From Chitinophaga hostae (GTDB taxonomy: Bacteria > Bacteroidota > Bacteroidia > Chitinophagales > Chitinophagaceae): a stretch of 64,000 bases of DNA. The position numbers and the translations under genes were made by a program. Position 1 is the first letter of the stretch; the number at the start of each line of letters is the position of its first letter. The DNA lies in NCBI RefSeq assembly GCF_018224885.1, contig NZ_JAGTXB010000009.1:1-64000 (forward strand). Direction: 5' to 3'. Under the pieces are notes generated by a model. That model did not search any database and was not told the DNA's origin. It worked only from the letters and a program-made list of their open reading frames with translations. Positions 17,285 to 26,469 of the stretch are shown here, one piece after another.

Positions 17285-19411
17285 ATGAAGACGTATGATG
17301 AAAAACACATTAAAAACATCGTACTGTTAGGTGCACCCAAAAGCGGCAAAACTACACTCTCCGAAACTATGCTCTTCGAAGCCGGCATCATCAGTAAACG
17401 CGGTACCATAGAGGAAAACAATACAATTTCAGACTATCATGAAATTGAACAGGAACGCGGTAATTCCGTATATGCGACCCTGATGCACACAGAATGGAAA
17501 GATTATAAGATAAATATTATTGATACCCCCGGACTGGAAGATTTTATAGGGGAAGTGATTGCCGCCATTCGTGTATCCGATACCGCCGTACTGTTGCTCA
17601 ACGCCCAGTATGGCGTGGAAGTAGGCACTGAAATGATATGGGATTATGTGGATAAGTACCGGAAACCTACCATCCTGGCCGTTAACCAACTGGATGCCGA
17701 ACTGGCCAATTTTAACAAAACCGTGGAAGACGCGGTACGGGTCTTCGGCCACCCCATTACCCTGATGCAATACCCCGTTAACCAGGGGCCCGGGTTCAAT
17801 GCCATCATCGATCTCCTGAAAATGACCATGTACCGTTTCCCCGAAAATGGCGGAAAACCGGAAAAATTGCCCATTCCCGACAACGAAAAGGAACGCGCCG
17901 ATCAGCTCCACAACGAATTGGTGGAAAAAGCCGCCGAAAACGACGACAAACTAATGGAGCTGTACTTTGAGAAAGGGAGCCTCGATGAAGATGAACTGCG
18001 CCAGGGCATTAAAATCGGGATGCTTAACCACCAGGTATTCCCCGTATTCTGTTTGTCTGCAAAGAAAAATATGGGCAGCGGCCGCCTGATGGGCTTTATC
18101 GACAATGTAGCCCCCTCCGCCGTGGAAATGCCGCCCGAAACCACTGTTAATGGTAAATCCGTTCCCTGCGACCCGGCAGGACCCGCCGCGCTGTTTGTAT
18201 TCAAAACATTACAGGAACCGCATATTGGGCGACTTACCTATTTTAAGGTGATATCGGGAGAAGTGAAAAGCGGTATGGAGCTCATCAATACACAGGGCAA
18301 CACCACCGAGCGTATCAGCCAGCTGTTTATTGCCGACGGTAAAAACCGTAACAGCGTGGAGCGGCTGCAGGCGGGGGATATTGGTTGTACCCTTAAAATG
18401 AAAAATACCTTCACCAATCATACCCTGGCCGAAAAAAATTTCCCCGGTGATATCGTTGCCATCGACTTCCCCTCTCCTAAAGTAAGGGTGGCCATCGAAG
18501 CAAAAAATAAAAGCGACGACGAAAAGCTCAGCGAAGTATTAGCTGAAATTCATATGGAAGATCCCACCCTGCTGATAGAGTTCAACCGGGAACTAAAACA
18601 GGTGATCCTCCACGGACAGGGAGAATTACATTTGCTGGTTACCAAATGGCGGCTGGAAAACATCTACAAAATGCCGATCGCTTTTCATACCGCTAAAATA
18701 CCCTACCGCGAAACCATCCAGAAATCGGCCCAGGCTTCCTATCGCCATAAAAAGCAATCAGGTGGCGCCGGCCAGTTCGGAGAGGTGTTTATGAAAATTG
18801 AGCCCTGGTATGAGGGAATGCCGCCTTACAAAGAACACACCGTCCGCGAATCAGAAGAAATTGCACTCAACTGGGGCGGTAAACTGGTGTTCAACAATTG
18901 TATCGTAGGCGGCGCCATCGACAGCCGCTTCCTGCCTTCCATACTCAAAGGCGTAATGGAAAAAATGCAGGAAGGCCCGCTAACGGGATCGTATGTACGC
19001 GATATACGGGTAAGCGTATACGATGGCAAAATGCACCCGGTAGACAGTAACGATATCTCTTTCAAAATAGCCGGTATGATGGCTTTCCGCGAGGCCTTCC
19101 ACCAGGCTGCTCCCCAGCTGCTGGAACCGGTTTTTGACCTGGAAGCCGTTGCCCCCGATGTAATGATGGGCGACATTATGAGCGAATTGCAAAGTCACCG
19201 CAGCATCATAACGGGGATGGATACACTAAATGGCTACCAGGTTATCAAAGCACGTACACCACAGGCAGAAATAGATAAGCTCTTTGCCGCCCTGCGCAAT
19301 GTTACGCAAGGCAAGGCAAAACTTAAATCACAGTTTGCAGAATACGCACCGGTGCCCTCAGAACTGCAGAAGAAACTGAGCGAAAGCTATAAGGAAGAGC
19401 TGAGCATTTAG
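17285..19411 (+). CDS. EF-G paralogue lacking the catalytic His (EF-G2-like)
   Basis: 708 aa with the five-domain EF-G layout. G1 is GAPKSGKTT (16-24). Switch I reads EQERGNSVYAT where EF-G has RGITI. G3 is DTPGLEDF, so Leu84 replaces the catalytic His of DTPGHVDF. G4 is NQLD (134-137) instead of NKxD. Domains II-V follow, including the QFGEVFMKIEP domain IV region. These changes match the Bacteroidota EF-G2 paralogue, known from Bacteroides as a translocation factor without normal GTPase activity. It is therefore probably not the main EF-G. Convergent with comM, 1 bp between stops. Confidence 0.88.
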   Translation: MKTYDEKHIKNIVLLGAPKSGKTTLSETMLFEAGIISKRGTIEENNTISDYHEIEQERGNSVYATLMHTEWKDYKINIIDTPGLEDFIGEVIAAIRVSDTAVLLLNAQYGVEVGTEMIWDYVDKYRKPTILAVNQLDAELANFNKTVEDAVRVFGHPITLMQYPVNQGPGFNAIIDLLKMTMYRFPENGGKPEKLPIPDNEKERADQLHNELVEKAAENDDKLMELYFEKGSLDEDELRQGIKIGMLNHQVFPVFCLSAKKNMGSGRLMGFIDNVAPSAVEMPPETTVNGKSVPCDPAGPAALFVFKTLQEPHIGRLTYFKVISGEVKSGMELINTQGNTTERISQLFIADGKNRNSVERLQAGDIGCTLKMKNTFTNHTLAEKNFPGDIVAIDFPSPKVRVAIEAKNKSDDEKLSEVLAEIHMEDPTLLIEFNRELKQVILHGQGELHLLVTKWRLENIYKMPIAFHTAKIPYRETIQKSAQASYRHKKQSGGAGQFGEVFMKIEPWYEGMPPYKEHTVRESEEIALNWGGKLVFNNCIVGGAIDSRFLPSILKGVMEKMQEGPLTGSYVRDIRVSVYDGKMHPVDSNDISFKIAGMMAFREAFHQAAPQLLEPVFDLEAVAPDVMMGDIMSELQSHRSIITGMDTLNGYQVIKARTPQAEIDKLFAALRNVTQGKAKLKSQFAEYAPVPSELQKKLSESYKEELSI

Positions 19412-19412
19412 C

Positions 19413-20951
19413 CTAATTGCCCCAGCCTTCCCGGTCGAGACTCCTGAATTGTATGGCTTCGGCCATATGTACAGGCTCCACGCTGCTGCTGCCTTCCAGG
19501 TCGGCAATCGTTCTGCTGACTTTCAATATCCTGTCGTACGCTCGCGCCGATAGCTTTAATTTCTGCATCGCCTTTCCCAGCTGTTCCCGGCAACGATCAC
19601 TGATCACACATACGGATGCCAGCAATTTACTATGCATCTGCGCATTACAGTAGATACCCGCATAACCGGCAAACCGCTCTGCCTGTACACTGCGGGCGGC
19701 AATCACACGGTCACGTATATACGTACTATTTTCCGCCGCATGCACCGACGACAGATCCGCAAACTTAACCGGCGTTACCTCCACATGTAAATCAATACGA
19801 TCCAGCAGTGGTCCGGATACTTTGTTAAGATAATCCTGCACCTGCCCCGGCGCACAGGTACATTCCTTTTCCGGATGGTTAAAATAGCCACAGGGACAAG
19901 GATTCATGGACGCCAGTAACATGAAGCTCGCAGGGAAGTCGATAGCTGTTCTGGCCCTGGAAATCGTCACCTTTCTTTCTTCTACCGGCTGCCGCATCAC
20001 TTCCAGCACCTTGCGTTTAAATTCCGGCAGTTCATCCAGGAACAATACGCCATTATGCGCCAGGGAAATTTCTCCGGGCTGCGGAAAGCTGCCACCGCCC
20101 ACCAGCGCAGCGTCGCTGATGGTATGATGCGGCGACCGGAACGGGCGGTGTATGATCAGCGGGGCATGCGCCGGCAGCTTCCCTGCCACAGAATGTATTT
20201 TGGTGGTTTCCAGCGCTTCCTGCAGCGTAAGCGGTGGCAGGATAGTGGGCAGACGTTTGGCCAACATGGTTTTTCCTGCTCCGGGCGGACCAATTAATAT
20301 CGCATTGTGTCCTCCCGCAGCAGCGATTTCCAGCGCACGCTTTATCTGCTGCTGCCCTTTTACTTCGCTGAAGTCTACCTCGAACTGGTCCTGCGTGATA
20401 TAGAATTCATCCGGTGCCGGCGCAACCGGTTCCAGTGTATCCGGATCCGTTAGAAAATTTACCGCTTCAGAAATGTGCGAAATGCCATACACCTTTAATC
20501 CTTTCACCATTGCGGCTTCCCGGGCATTTTGTTTAGGCAGTATGCAGCCGCGGAAGCCGTCTTTTTGCGCCTGCATAGCCATAGGCAATGCACCTTTTAT
20601 AGGCTGTATGGTACCGTCGAGCGAAAGCTCGCCCATCATCAGGTAATGCTCCAGGTGTATGGCGGGTATTTGCCCGGAAGCCGCCATAACACCCGTTGCA
20701 ATAGGGAGGTCGTAAGCCGCGCCGGCCTTACGGATATCAGCAGGGGCCATGTTTACCACCGTCCGGGTCCTGGGCATACGCAGCCCCATACACTGGATAG
20801 TGGATTCAATACGCCGCTCGCTTTCCTTTACAGCATTGTCCGGCAGTCCAACAATAAATAACCTGTTTCCCTGGGAAGATACATTTACCTCTATGGTAAT
20901 CGTAATGGCATTAACGCCCTGTATGGCGCTGCCGAAGGTTTTAACAATCAT
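19413..20951 (-). CDS. comM: YifB/ComM-family Mg-chelatase-like AAA+ ATPase
   Basis: 512 aa, standard length. The N-terminal Lon-S5-like domain is 1-180 (GLPDNAVKESERRIESTI). The AAA+ core has Walker A GPPGAGKTMLAKRLP, Walker B VLFLDELPEF and the sensor MNPCPCG. A four-Cys zinc site follows, then the Mg-chelatase C-terminal helical domain. ComM is a helicase promoting branch migration during natural transformation and recombination in other bacteria; that role here is by family. No competence genes are in the window. Confidence 0.92.
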   Translation of the reverse strand: MIVKTFGSAIQGVNAITITIEVNVSSQGNRLFIVGLPDNAVKESERRIESTIQCMGLRMPRTRTVVNMAPADIRKAGAAYDLPIATGVMAASGQIPAIHLEHYLMMGELSLDGTIQPIKGALPMAMQAQKDGFRGCILPKQNAREAAMVKGLKVYGISHISEAVNFLTDPDTLEPVAPAPDEFYITQDQFEVDFSEVKGQQQIKRALEIAAAGGHNAILIGPPGAGKTMLAKRLPTILPPLTLQEALETTKIHSVAGKLPAHAPLIIHRPFRSPHHTISDAALVGGGSFPQPGEISLAHNGVLFLDELPEFKRKVLEVMRQPVEERKVTISRARTAIDFPASFMLLASMNPCPCGYFNHPEKECTCAPGQVQDYLNKVSGPLLDRIDLHVEVTPVKFADLSSVHAAENSTYIRDRVIAARSVQAERFAGYAGIYCNAQMHSKLLASVCVISDRCREQLGKAMQKLKLSARAYDRILKVSRTIADLEGSSSVEPVHMAEAIQFRSLDREGWGN

Positions 20952-20980
20952 ATGGATATTGGGTTAACTAATGCTAATGT

Positions 20981-21100
20981 AAGCAAAAAGCAGAAAGCAA
21001 AAAGCAAAAAGCTATCGGGGCGAATTATCCTGATAGATGGTATTCCACCTTTATTATTCGCCTCAATAGCTTTTTGCTTTCTGCCTTCTGCTTTCCCCTT
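20981..21100. repeat. Heptad-rich hairpin element (copy A)
   Basis: Arms of 35-45 bp made of seven-base units of the GCAAAAA/GCAGAAA type (left 20981-21025) pair with the right arm 21056-21100; the outer 35 bp match at 30 positions. The loop is about 30 bp. The right arm overlaps the stop codon of the MutS-like gene, and the left arm starts 29 bp before the comM start. Confidence 0.75.
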
Positions 21101-22427
21101 ATCGGATTTGCCTCAGCAAATCCAACACCTTCTCCCTTTTCAGGATCAGGTAGCCGATCTTTTCTTTTGCAATACCATCTTTCAGCAGGTAAGTAAAGTG
21201 CAGGTCGTCGTCAATAACGGTCGATTCAAAATATTTGAATTGAATTCGTTGTTCCCCGCTCAGGTCTTCAGCTATTTCATACAGGTGGGTCGACAGTATA
21301 AATAAACAGTTAGTGCTTTGTAATAATCCCCTGATAACAGCCAGGGAACAGTTCCTGGCATCCTCCACATTGGTGCCTTTGAACATCTCATCAATCAATA
21401 CCAGCCAGTTTTTTCCGTTGTTGATCTGCAGGATGGTATTTTTGATGCGTAATACTTCACTGTAGAAATAACTTTCTCCTTTGAAAATATTATCCTGCAC
21501 CTGGATGTTACTAAAGATGCCATGGAAGAAACTCAGCTCCATTTTTTGTGCCGGTACGCCCATCCCGATGTGCGCCAGGAATACGGCTACGCCTACCGCT
21601 TTGATAAAAGTGGTTTTACCCGCCATATTAGCGCCGGTGAGGAACATAAAATGTGATTGTTCATCCAGCTTCACATCGTAGGCTACGGGTTCCGGAAGTA
21701 TGATGTGGTATAGCTGCTCCGCTTTTATGACCGGCCTGCTGCTACCGGAAAAGCTGGGGAATATAAGGTTGTAATGCTTGATGGCTTTGGCCATGGCGTA
21801 GTAGGCGTCCAGTTGCTGGTACAGGGTTACCAGCTCTGTAATTACTTTTGTATGTCTTTTCCTGATATAATTATCATACCGCAAAATTTCTATGTAATTC
21901 AGTTTACCATCTTCATCGGCTTTCAGGATATCATAAAAATCTTTTTTGCTGAGCAGCTGCTGCGCCCTGTCCAGCATTACTTTCAGCACCTTGGGGGTGT
22001 TGTCCGACTGAAATGCGTTGATGAATGAACGGAATCCCTTTAGGAGGTTTACCAGTTGGGTAAATGAAAATTTAATGAACCCAAAATCCGGTGCATACAA
22101 TGTTTTATTGATCACTGCCTGTATATATAATCCCAGTCCCTCGGTATTGGAGATGGGTTCAATCTGGGCCTCCATATAGTTTTCCACCACTACCACCGTG
22201 CCGTTGGAAATAATGGATGGCCAGTTGCTTTCCCGCTCGAGGATGTATTGTAATGCCTGTTGCCGGTGCTGGATCGATGTAATGTCGGATAATGGATTGC
22301 TGAATAACTGGCGCAGGTATTCACGACCACCGGAGGTAGTGGTAAAGTCAAGCCGGTGAAATAAAGAAAATTCTTCGTCGCGGTTAAAAATAGACAGGTC
22401 GTAGTAGGATGTTTTGTCCAGTTGCAT
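21099..22427 (-). CDS. MutS-like ATPase (short form)
   Basis: 442 aa. It lacks the mismatch-recognition domain of true MutS but keeps the helical core/clamp region and the MutS ATPase: Walker A TGANMAGKTT (about 263-272), a VQDNIFKGESYF segment typical of MutS and Walker B VLIDEMFKGTN, then STHLYE. There is no Smr domain or endonuclease, so it is not MutS2 of standard form. Short MutS-like proteins are common in Bacteroidota; their substrate is unknown. It lies between two hairpin elements on both sides. Confidence 0.88.
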   Translation of the reverse strand: MQLDKTSYYDLSIFNRDEEFSLFHRLDFTTTSGGREYLRQLFSNPLSDITSIQHRQQALQYILERESNWPSIISNGTVVVVENYMEAQIEPISNTEGLGLYIQAVINKTLYAPDFGFIKFSFTQLVNLLKGFRSFINAFQSDNTPKVLKVMLDRAQQLLSKKDFYDILKADEDGKLNYIEILRYDNYIRKRHTKVITELVTLYQQLDAYYAMAKAIKHYNLIFPSFSGSSRPVIKAEQLYHIILPEPVAYDVKLDEQSHFMFLTGANMAGKTTFIKAVGVAVFLAHIGMGVPAQKMELSFFHGIFSNIQVQDNIFKGESYFYSEVLRIKNTILQINNGKNWLVLIDEMFKGTNVEDARNCSLAVIRGLLQSTNCLFILSTHLYEIAEDLSGEQRIQFKYFESTVIDDDLHFTYLLKDGIAKEKIGYLILKREKVLDLLRQIR

Positions 22428-22492
22428 GCAGCATCTTTTTAGTGAATATACGGTGGAAGATGCAAGGATAGAAAAATTCCATAAGAAAGAAA

Positions 22493-22597
22493 AGCGGAAG
22501 GCTCAACGCCCAAAGCAAAAAGCCATTGAAGCGGATGATAAGCCGGTTATCGCTTATATCATCCGCTTTAATGGCTTTCTGCTTTCTGCCTTCCGCT
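22493..22597. repeat. Heptad-rich hairpin element (copy B)
   Basis: The left arm 22493-22541 and right arm 22552-22597 share AGCGGAAGG at the ends, an AAAGC(A/T)-rich middle, and AAGCGGATGATAAGC near the loop. The right arm ends 4 bp from the stop codon of the dihydroorotase gene. It resembles the element at 20981 in its GCAAAAA words. Confidence 0.75.
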
Positions 22598-22601
22598 CCC
22601 A

Positions 22602-23945
22602 CTAGCGGCTGAATGCCAGCCGCTGCCCCAGCGTGTTTTCGTTGAACACGCCTTCGCTGTAGGCCAGGTGGCCACTTACAAAAGTATGGGTAACGGCTGC
22701 CGGGAAGGTATGGTCCTCAAATGGGCTCCAGCCGCATTTATAATAGATGTTCTCTTTATGTACGTTGGTATTGCCATGGAGATCTACGATTACGCAATCA
22801 GCAAAGTAGCCTTCTCTCAAAAATCCTCTTTCCTTTATCTGGAAGCAAACAGCGGGTGCATGGCTCATTTTCTCCACTACTTTCTCTATCGTGATATCTC
22901 CTTTGCGGACATATTCCAGCATTAGTAACAGGCTGTGTTGAACCAACGGTACGCCGGACGGAGCCTGCAGGTAGGGCTGTTGTTTTTCTTCCCAGGTATG
23001 CGGGGCGTGATCGGTAGCAATAATATCCAGGCGATTGTCCAGGAGTCCCTGCCACAGCGCAGTTCTATTCTCCGCCGCTTTAATGGCGGGGTTACATTTG
23101 ATCAGGTTGCCATATTGTGCATAATCATCGGCAGTGAAATGCAGGTGATGTACACATACTTCTGCGGTGATACGCTTTTCTTCCAGCGGCAGCATATTGC
23201 TGAACAACTGCAGTTCCCTGGCCGTGGAAATATGGAGGATATGCAACCGGGCATTGTGTTTTTGTGCAAACTGTATTGCCACCAGCGATGATTCGAAACA
23301 GGCTTCCACATTGCGTATCAGCGGATGGTCGGCTGCTGTGAGCTGGTCGCCTTTTTCACGTTGGAAAGCTTCCATGTTGGCACGGATGATTTTCTCATCT
23401 TCGCAATGGGTAGCGATCAGTAGTTCGCTGTTGGAAAAAACAGTTTCCAGGGTAAGGTAGTTATCTACCAGCATATTGCCGGTAGAAGAGCCCATGAATA
23501 TTTTTACACCGCAAACACTTTCTTTTTTGGCGTTTGTTTTCAGGATCTCCTCCACATTATCGTTGGCCGCTCCCATAAAAAAGGAGTAGTTGGCCAATGA
23601 ATGATGCCGGGCAATGGTATATTTATCTTCCAGCAGCTCCTGGGTAAGTGCGGCGGGCTTGGTATTGGGCATTTCCATAAAGCTGGTAGTGCCCCCGGCC
23701 ACGGCAGCGCGTGCTTCCGTATAAATGGTCGCTTTTTGGGTAAGTCCTGGCTCGCGGAAATGCACCTGGTCGTCGATAACGCCTGGCAGCAGGTGTTTTC
23801 CCTCTCCGTTGATTTCTGTGTATTGGCCGCTGACAGTGATATTGGGCGCTATTTTTTCAATGCGGCTGTTCCTGATCCATACATCCTGTACCGTGGTGCG
23901 CCCTTCGTTTACCACGGCTATATTCCTGATGAGGTAATTTTGCAT
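22602..23945 (-). CDS. pyrC: Dihydroorotase
   Basis: 447 aa, class I amidohydrolase making dihydroorotate in pyrimidine synthesis. Visible motifs: the carbamylated-Lys region GVKIFMGSSTGN, metal ligands in THCED and LHIST, and the catalytic Asp region ATDHAPHT. The first metal motif is VIDDQVHFREPG, so Gln60 stands where the first His of the usual DxHxH lies; His62 is present. I believe this is shared by relatives in this lineage. A TACCTTTG box (23957-23950) ends 4 bp before the ATG, so the transcript is probably leaderless. Confidence 0.9.
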   Translation of the reverse strand: MQNYLIRNIAVVNEGRTTVQDVWIRNSRIEKIAPNITVSGQYTEINGEGKHLLPGVIDDQVHFREPGLTQKATIYTEARAAVAGGTTSFMEMPNTKPAALTQELLEDKYTIARHHSLANYSFFMGAANDNVEEILKTNAKKESVCGVKIFMGSSTGNMLVDNYLTLETVFSNSELLIATHCEDEKIIRANMEAFQREKGDQLTAADHPLIRNVEACFESSLVAIQFAQKHNARLHILHISTARELQLFSNMLPLEEKRITAEVCVHHLHFTADDYAQYGNLIKCNPAIKAAENRTALWQGLLDNRLDIIATDHAPHTWEEKQQPYLQAPSGVPLVQHSLLLMLEYVRKGDITIEKVVEKMSHAPAVCFQIKERGFLREGYFADCVIVDLHGNTNVHKENIYYKCGWSPFEDHTFPAAVTHTFVSGHLAYSEGVFNENTLGQRLAFSR

Positions 23946-23949
23946 GGCG

Positions 23950-23957
23950 CAAAGGTA
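23950..23957 (-). promoter_or_regulatory. -7 box of pyrC, leaderless
   Basis: TACCTTTG, 4 bp before the pyrC ATG, in the 29-bp gap between the start codon and the hairpin element at 23975. Confidence 0.45.
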
Positions 23958-23974
23958 GAAAAATTAGTGAAGAA

Positions 23975-24266
23975 GCGGAGGATCGCCTTCGGCGATTGTC
24001 TTTGGGCAGGATGAAGATGATTAAGGTGATTTTTCTGATTTTATTTCTTTTTTAGCGAGATGCTTACATCTTTTACAGGAGCTTTATTTAGGCCGGATGA
24101 TGATGATTTTATTGCCTTTTGTTTTTTTCTAAATTATATAATTCTCTTTTCCAAAATGCTTGTCCCAAAAGGAAACAACCACTATCAAAAAAAGGTAAAA
24201 TCAGAAAAATCATTTTAATCATCTTCATCCTGCCCAAAGACAATCGCCGAAGGCGATCCCCTCCGC
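23975..24266. repeat. Long inverted-repeat element, no gene (copy D)
   Basis: Nearly perfect arms of about 65 bp begin GCGGAG-GATCGCC and continue TTCGGCGATTGTCTTTGGGC, then AGGATGAAGATGATTAA. The ends carry ATCGCC-TTC-GGCGAT mini-hairpins. The AT-rich centre of about 155 bp shows no ORF. The right end is 1 bp from the stop codon of porT. Same family as the element at 15144. Confidence 0.82.
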
Positions 24267-24267
24267 C

Positions 24268-24969
24268 TTACCCTTCCAGGTGAATGGAAAACACAATCAT
24301 CCGGGATTGCAGCTTCTCTACCACATTAGAGTAGCGCAGGTTGGGATCCTGTACATGTACATTCCCGAAGCCATTGCTGATCTTAAACTCCGGCGCAAAA
24401 ATGAAACTTTCAAAGTAGAATTCAAACCCGGCGCCTACTTCATAGCCGTAGTCGCTTTTCCTGATCTTTACCAGGTCGTCGGCCCGGCGCAAACGTGCAT
24501 TAGAGGCCAGGTCGTAATCGTATTTCAAACCGGCAATGGTATATACACGCATATTGCCGATACGGTCCGATTTAAACTTGATCTGCAGCGGAAAGCTCAA
24601 TAAAATGGATTCTATCTTCTTTTCTGTATCCTGGGGCTTGGGGTAGGTGTCCCGGTAATACAGGTTTTTAGAGGCAAAAATGAGCTGGGGGTTAAAACGA
24701 AGATCGAAATGCTCTGTGAGCCTGGCATTTGCCAGCAATCCCAGGTTGAACCCCATCGTTTTCAGCGGCTCCGCCACCATGATAGAGTCGCTCGCCAGAA
24801 AAGCAGGAGCATGTTCGAGCTTGAAATACGACTGGTTTGCAGCCAGCGTAATACCAAAGTAATAGGGTTTTGCATCGTGTTCTATCATATTCATATTGGT
24901 CTGGGCCCTCGAAGGAAGGGTGCCGGCCAGTAAAATGAATATCAGCGCGTAGCGCAGTAAATAGAACAT
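24268..24969 (-). CDS. porT: PorT-family outer membrane protein (T9SS)
   Basis: About 233 aa from ATG 24969 (an upstream in-frame ATG at 24993 is possible). Signal peptide FYLLRYALIFILLAGTLPSRA. The rest is an eight-strand-type beta barrel of the PorT family (YYFGITLAANQSYFKL; GYEVGAGFEFYFE; the terminal aromatic strand ends FSIHLEG). PorT is required for type IX secretion in Bacteroidota and typically lies next to ubiE/menG, as here, where it overlaps the end of that gene. It would support export of the T9SS-tagged DUF1501 protein. Confidence 0.85.
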   Translation of the reverse strand: MFYLLRYALIFILLAGTLPSRAQTNMNMIEHDAKPYYFGITLAANQSYFKLEHAPAFLASDSIMVAEPLKTMGFNLGLLANARLTEHFDLRFNPQLIFASKNLYYRDTYPKPQDTEKKIESILLSFPLQIKFKSDRIGNMRVYTIAGLKYDYDLASNARLRRADDLVKIRKSDYGYEVGAGFEFYFESFIFAPEFKISNGFGNVHVQDPNLRYSNVVEKLQSRMIVFSIHLEG

Positions 24970-25688
24970 ATGCCGAATGTAAGCGTTTTGCATGTAACGG
25001 CCTGGAAACCTGTGTTAGTTAAAATAGTTCGCATTGCTTCACCCTGCGGAAACGCTTTCACAGATTCTGGCAGATAGCTGTAGGCCGCCTGGCTTTTTGC
25101 TATCCATTTCCCGAGCAGCGGTGTAATATAACGAAAATACAGATTATATAATTGTTTAATGGGAAAAACTGTCGGATTCGAAAATTCAAGGATCACCAAC
25201 TTACCACCTGGTTTCAACACACGACGCATGTCAGAAAGCCCCTTTTCCAGGTGCTCAAAATTCCGCACACCGAAAGCTACCGTTATGGCATCAAACGTCT
25301 TGTCCGGAAAACTTATTGTTTCACTATCGCCGCTTTGCAGCGTAATTTTATTACCTAACCCCAGTTTTTCGATCTTTTCCCGTCCATGCGCCAGCATTCC
25401 CTCGGAAATGTCAATCCCCACAATTTTATCGGGCCGGAGCCGGCGTTCCGCCATAATTGCAAAGTCCCCGGTGCCAGTAGCCACGTCCAGCATAAGTTTC
25501 GGCTGAAGCGACGTTAAATATCCCAATGCCTTTTTACGCCAGATAATGTCGATTCCGAGCGACATAAAGTGGTTGAGAAAGTCATAACGATGAGCAATAT
25601 CATCAAACATGGTCGCTATCTGCTCCTTCTTGCTTAATTTTGACCCTTCAAAGGGAACGATCTTCTGAATATTTGCATTTCCTGACAT
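24942..25688 (-). CDS. ubiE: Demethylmenaquinone / ubiquinone methyltransferase
   Basis: 248 aa from ATG 25688. The class I SAM-methyltransferase core shows LMLDVATGTGDFAI (motif I), VGIDISEGML, DAITVAFGVRNFEHL and LKPGGKLVILEFS, the UbiE/MenG signatures. It completes menaquinone (the quinone of Bacteroidota) by methylation. The alternative TTG start at 25697 falls inside the TAACTTTG -7 box (25702-25695), so ATG 25688, 6 bp after the box, is preferred and implies a leaderless transcript. The 3' end overlaps porT by 28 bp. Confidence 0.92.
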   Translation of the reverse strand: MSGNANIQKIVPFEGSKLSKKEQIATMFDDIAHRYDFLNHFMSLGIDIIWRKKALGYLTSLQPKLMLDVATGTGDFAIMAERRLRPDKIVGIDISEGMLAHGREKIEKLGLGNKITLQSGDSETISFPDKTFDAITVAFGVRNFEHLEKGLSDMRRVLKPGGKLVILEFSNPTVFPIKQLYNLYFRYITPLLGKWIAKSQAAYSYLPESVKAFPQGEAMRTILTNTGFQAVTCKTLTFGICSIYCATR

Positions 25689-25694
25689 AGTCCG

Positions 25695-25702
25695 CAAAGT
25701 TA
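25695..25702 (-). promoter_or_regulatory. -7 box of ubiE, leaderless
   Basis: TAACTTTG, 6 bp before the ATG. A TTTG lies 15 bp upstream of it. Confidence 0.4.
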
Positions 25703-25764
25703 AAGAAATGTAGTAAGCAAATACGGGGATCCGCCTTTTTTAATGGAACAAAGCAAATATCATC

Positions 25765-26373
25765 ATGGTAATTAAGTCAGCAGAATATCTTATCAGTAGT
25801 CCCGGTTGGGAAAAATGTCCCAGCCCGATATGGCCGGAATACGCGTTTATAGGCCGTTCTAACGTCGGTAAGTCTTCTTTGATCAATATATTGGCAAACA
25901 ATGAAAAGTTAGCCAAAACCTCCGGCACCCCCGGTAAAACACAGATGATCAACCATTTTGCCATCAATAACGCATGGTACCTGGTGGATCTGCCCGGCTA
26001 TGGCTTCGCCAAAAGAAGCTTGTCGCAGCGCCGCCAATGGCAGCAAATGATCGAAAACTACCTGCGCAAACGCCCGAACCTGGTCAGCGTATTTGTATTG
26101 ATCGACAGCCGCCACCAGCCTCAGAAAATAGACCTGGACTTCGTAAACCAGCTCGGTGAATGGAATATTCCTTTCAGCCTAGTATTTACCAAGGCCGATA
26201 AAAGCACCCAGGCAGAAGTAAGCCGCAACGTAAAGGCATTCCTGAACAAAATGAAGGAAACATGGCAGTTTCTCCCGGCCAACTTCGTTACCTCTACTGT
26301 AAAGAAATCAGGCAGAGATGCTATACTCACCTATATCGATGAACTAAATGCACAATTCAGGGCCATCGCCTGA
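25765..26373 (+). CDS. engB: Ribosome-biogenesis GTPase EngB/YsxC
   Basis: 202 aa, standard length. G1 GRSNVGKSS, G2 TSGTPGKTQ, G3 DLPGYGFA, G4 TKAD and G5 TSTVKKSG are all intact. EngB helps assemble the large ribosomal subunit and is usually essential. Divergent from ubiE with a gap of about 75 bp. Confidence 0.95.
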   Translation: MVIKSAEYLISSPGWEKCPSPIWPEYAFIGRSNVGKSSLINILANNEKLAKTSGTPGKTQMINHFAINNAWYLVDLPGYGFAKRSLSQRRQWQQMIENYLRKRPNLVSVFVLIDSRHQPQKIDLDFVNQLGEWNIPFSLVFTKADKSTQAEVSRNVKAFLNKMKETWQFLPANFVTSTVKKSGRDAILTYIDELNAQFRAIA

Positions 26374-26413
26374 CGATAGCCACCTATCCTCCGCTCTCTC
26401 TCTGATATTTTTT

Positions 26414-26421
26414 TATATTTG
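26414..26421 (+). promoter_or_regulatory. -7 box of the sigma-factor operon
   Basis: TATATTTG, matching TAnnTTTG, 48 bp before the sigma gene ATG. No -33 box is seen. Confidence 0.35.
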
Positions 26422-26469
26422 GTGCTTGTTGTTAAATGATGGCATTTTTTTACCCAAATACTTGTTGGC

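Noticed and set aside
17285..19411. Main elongation factor G (fusA)
   Set aside because: The catalytic His and other G-motif residues are replaced, and it is not next to ribosomal protein genes.
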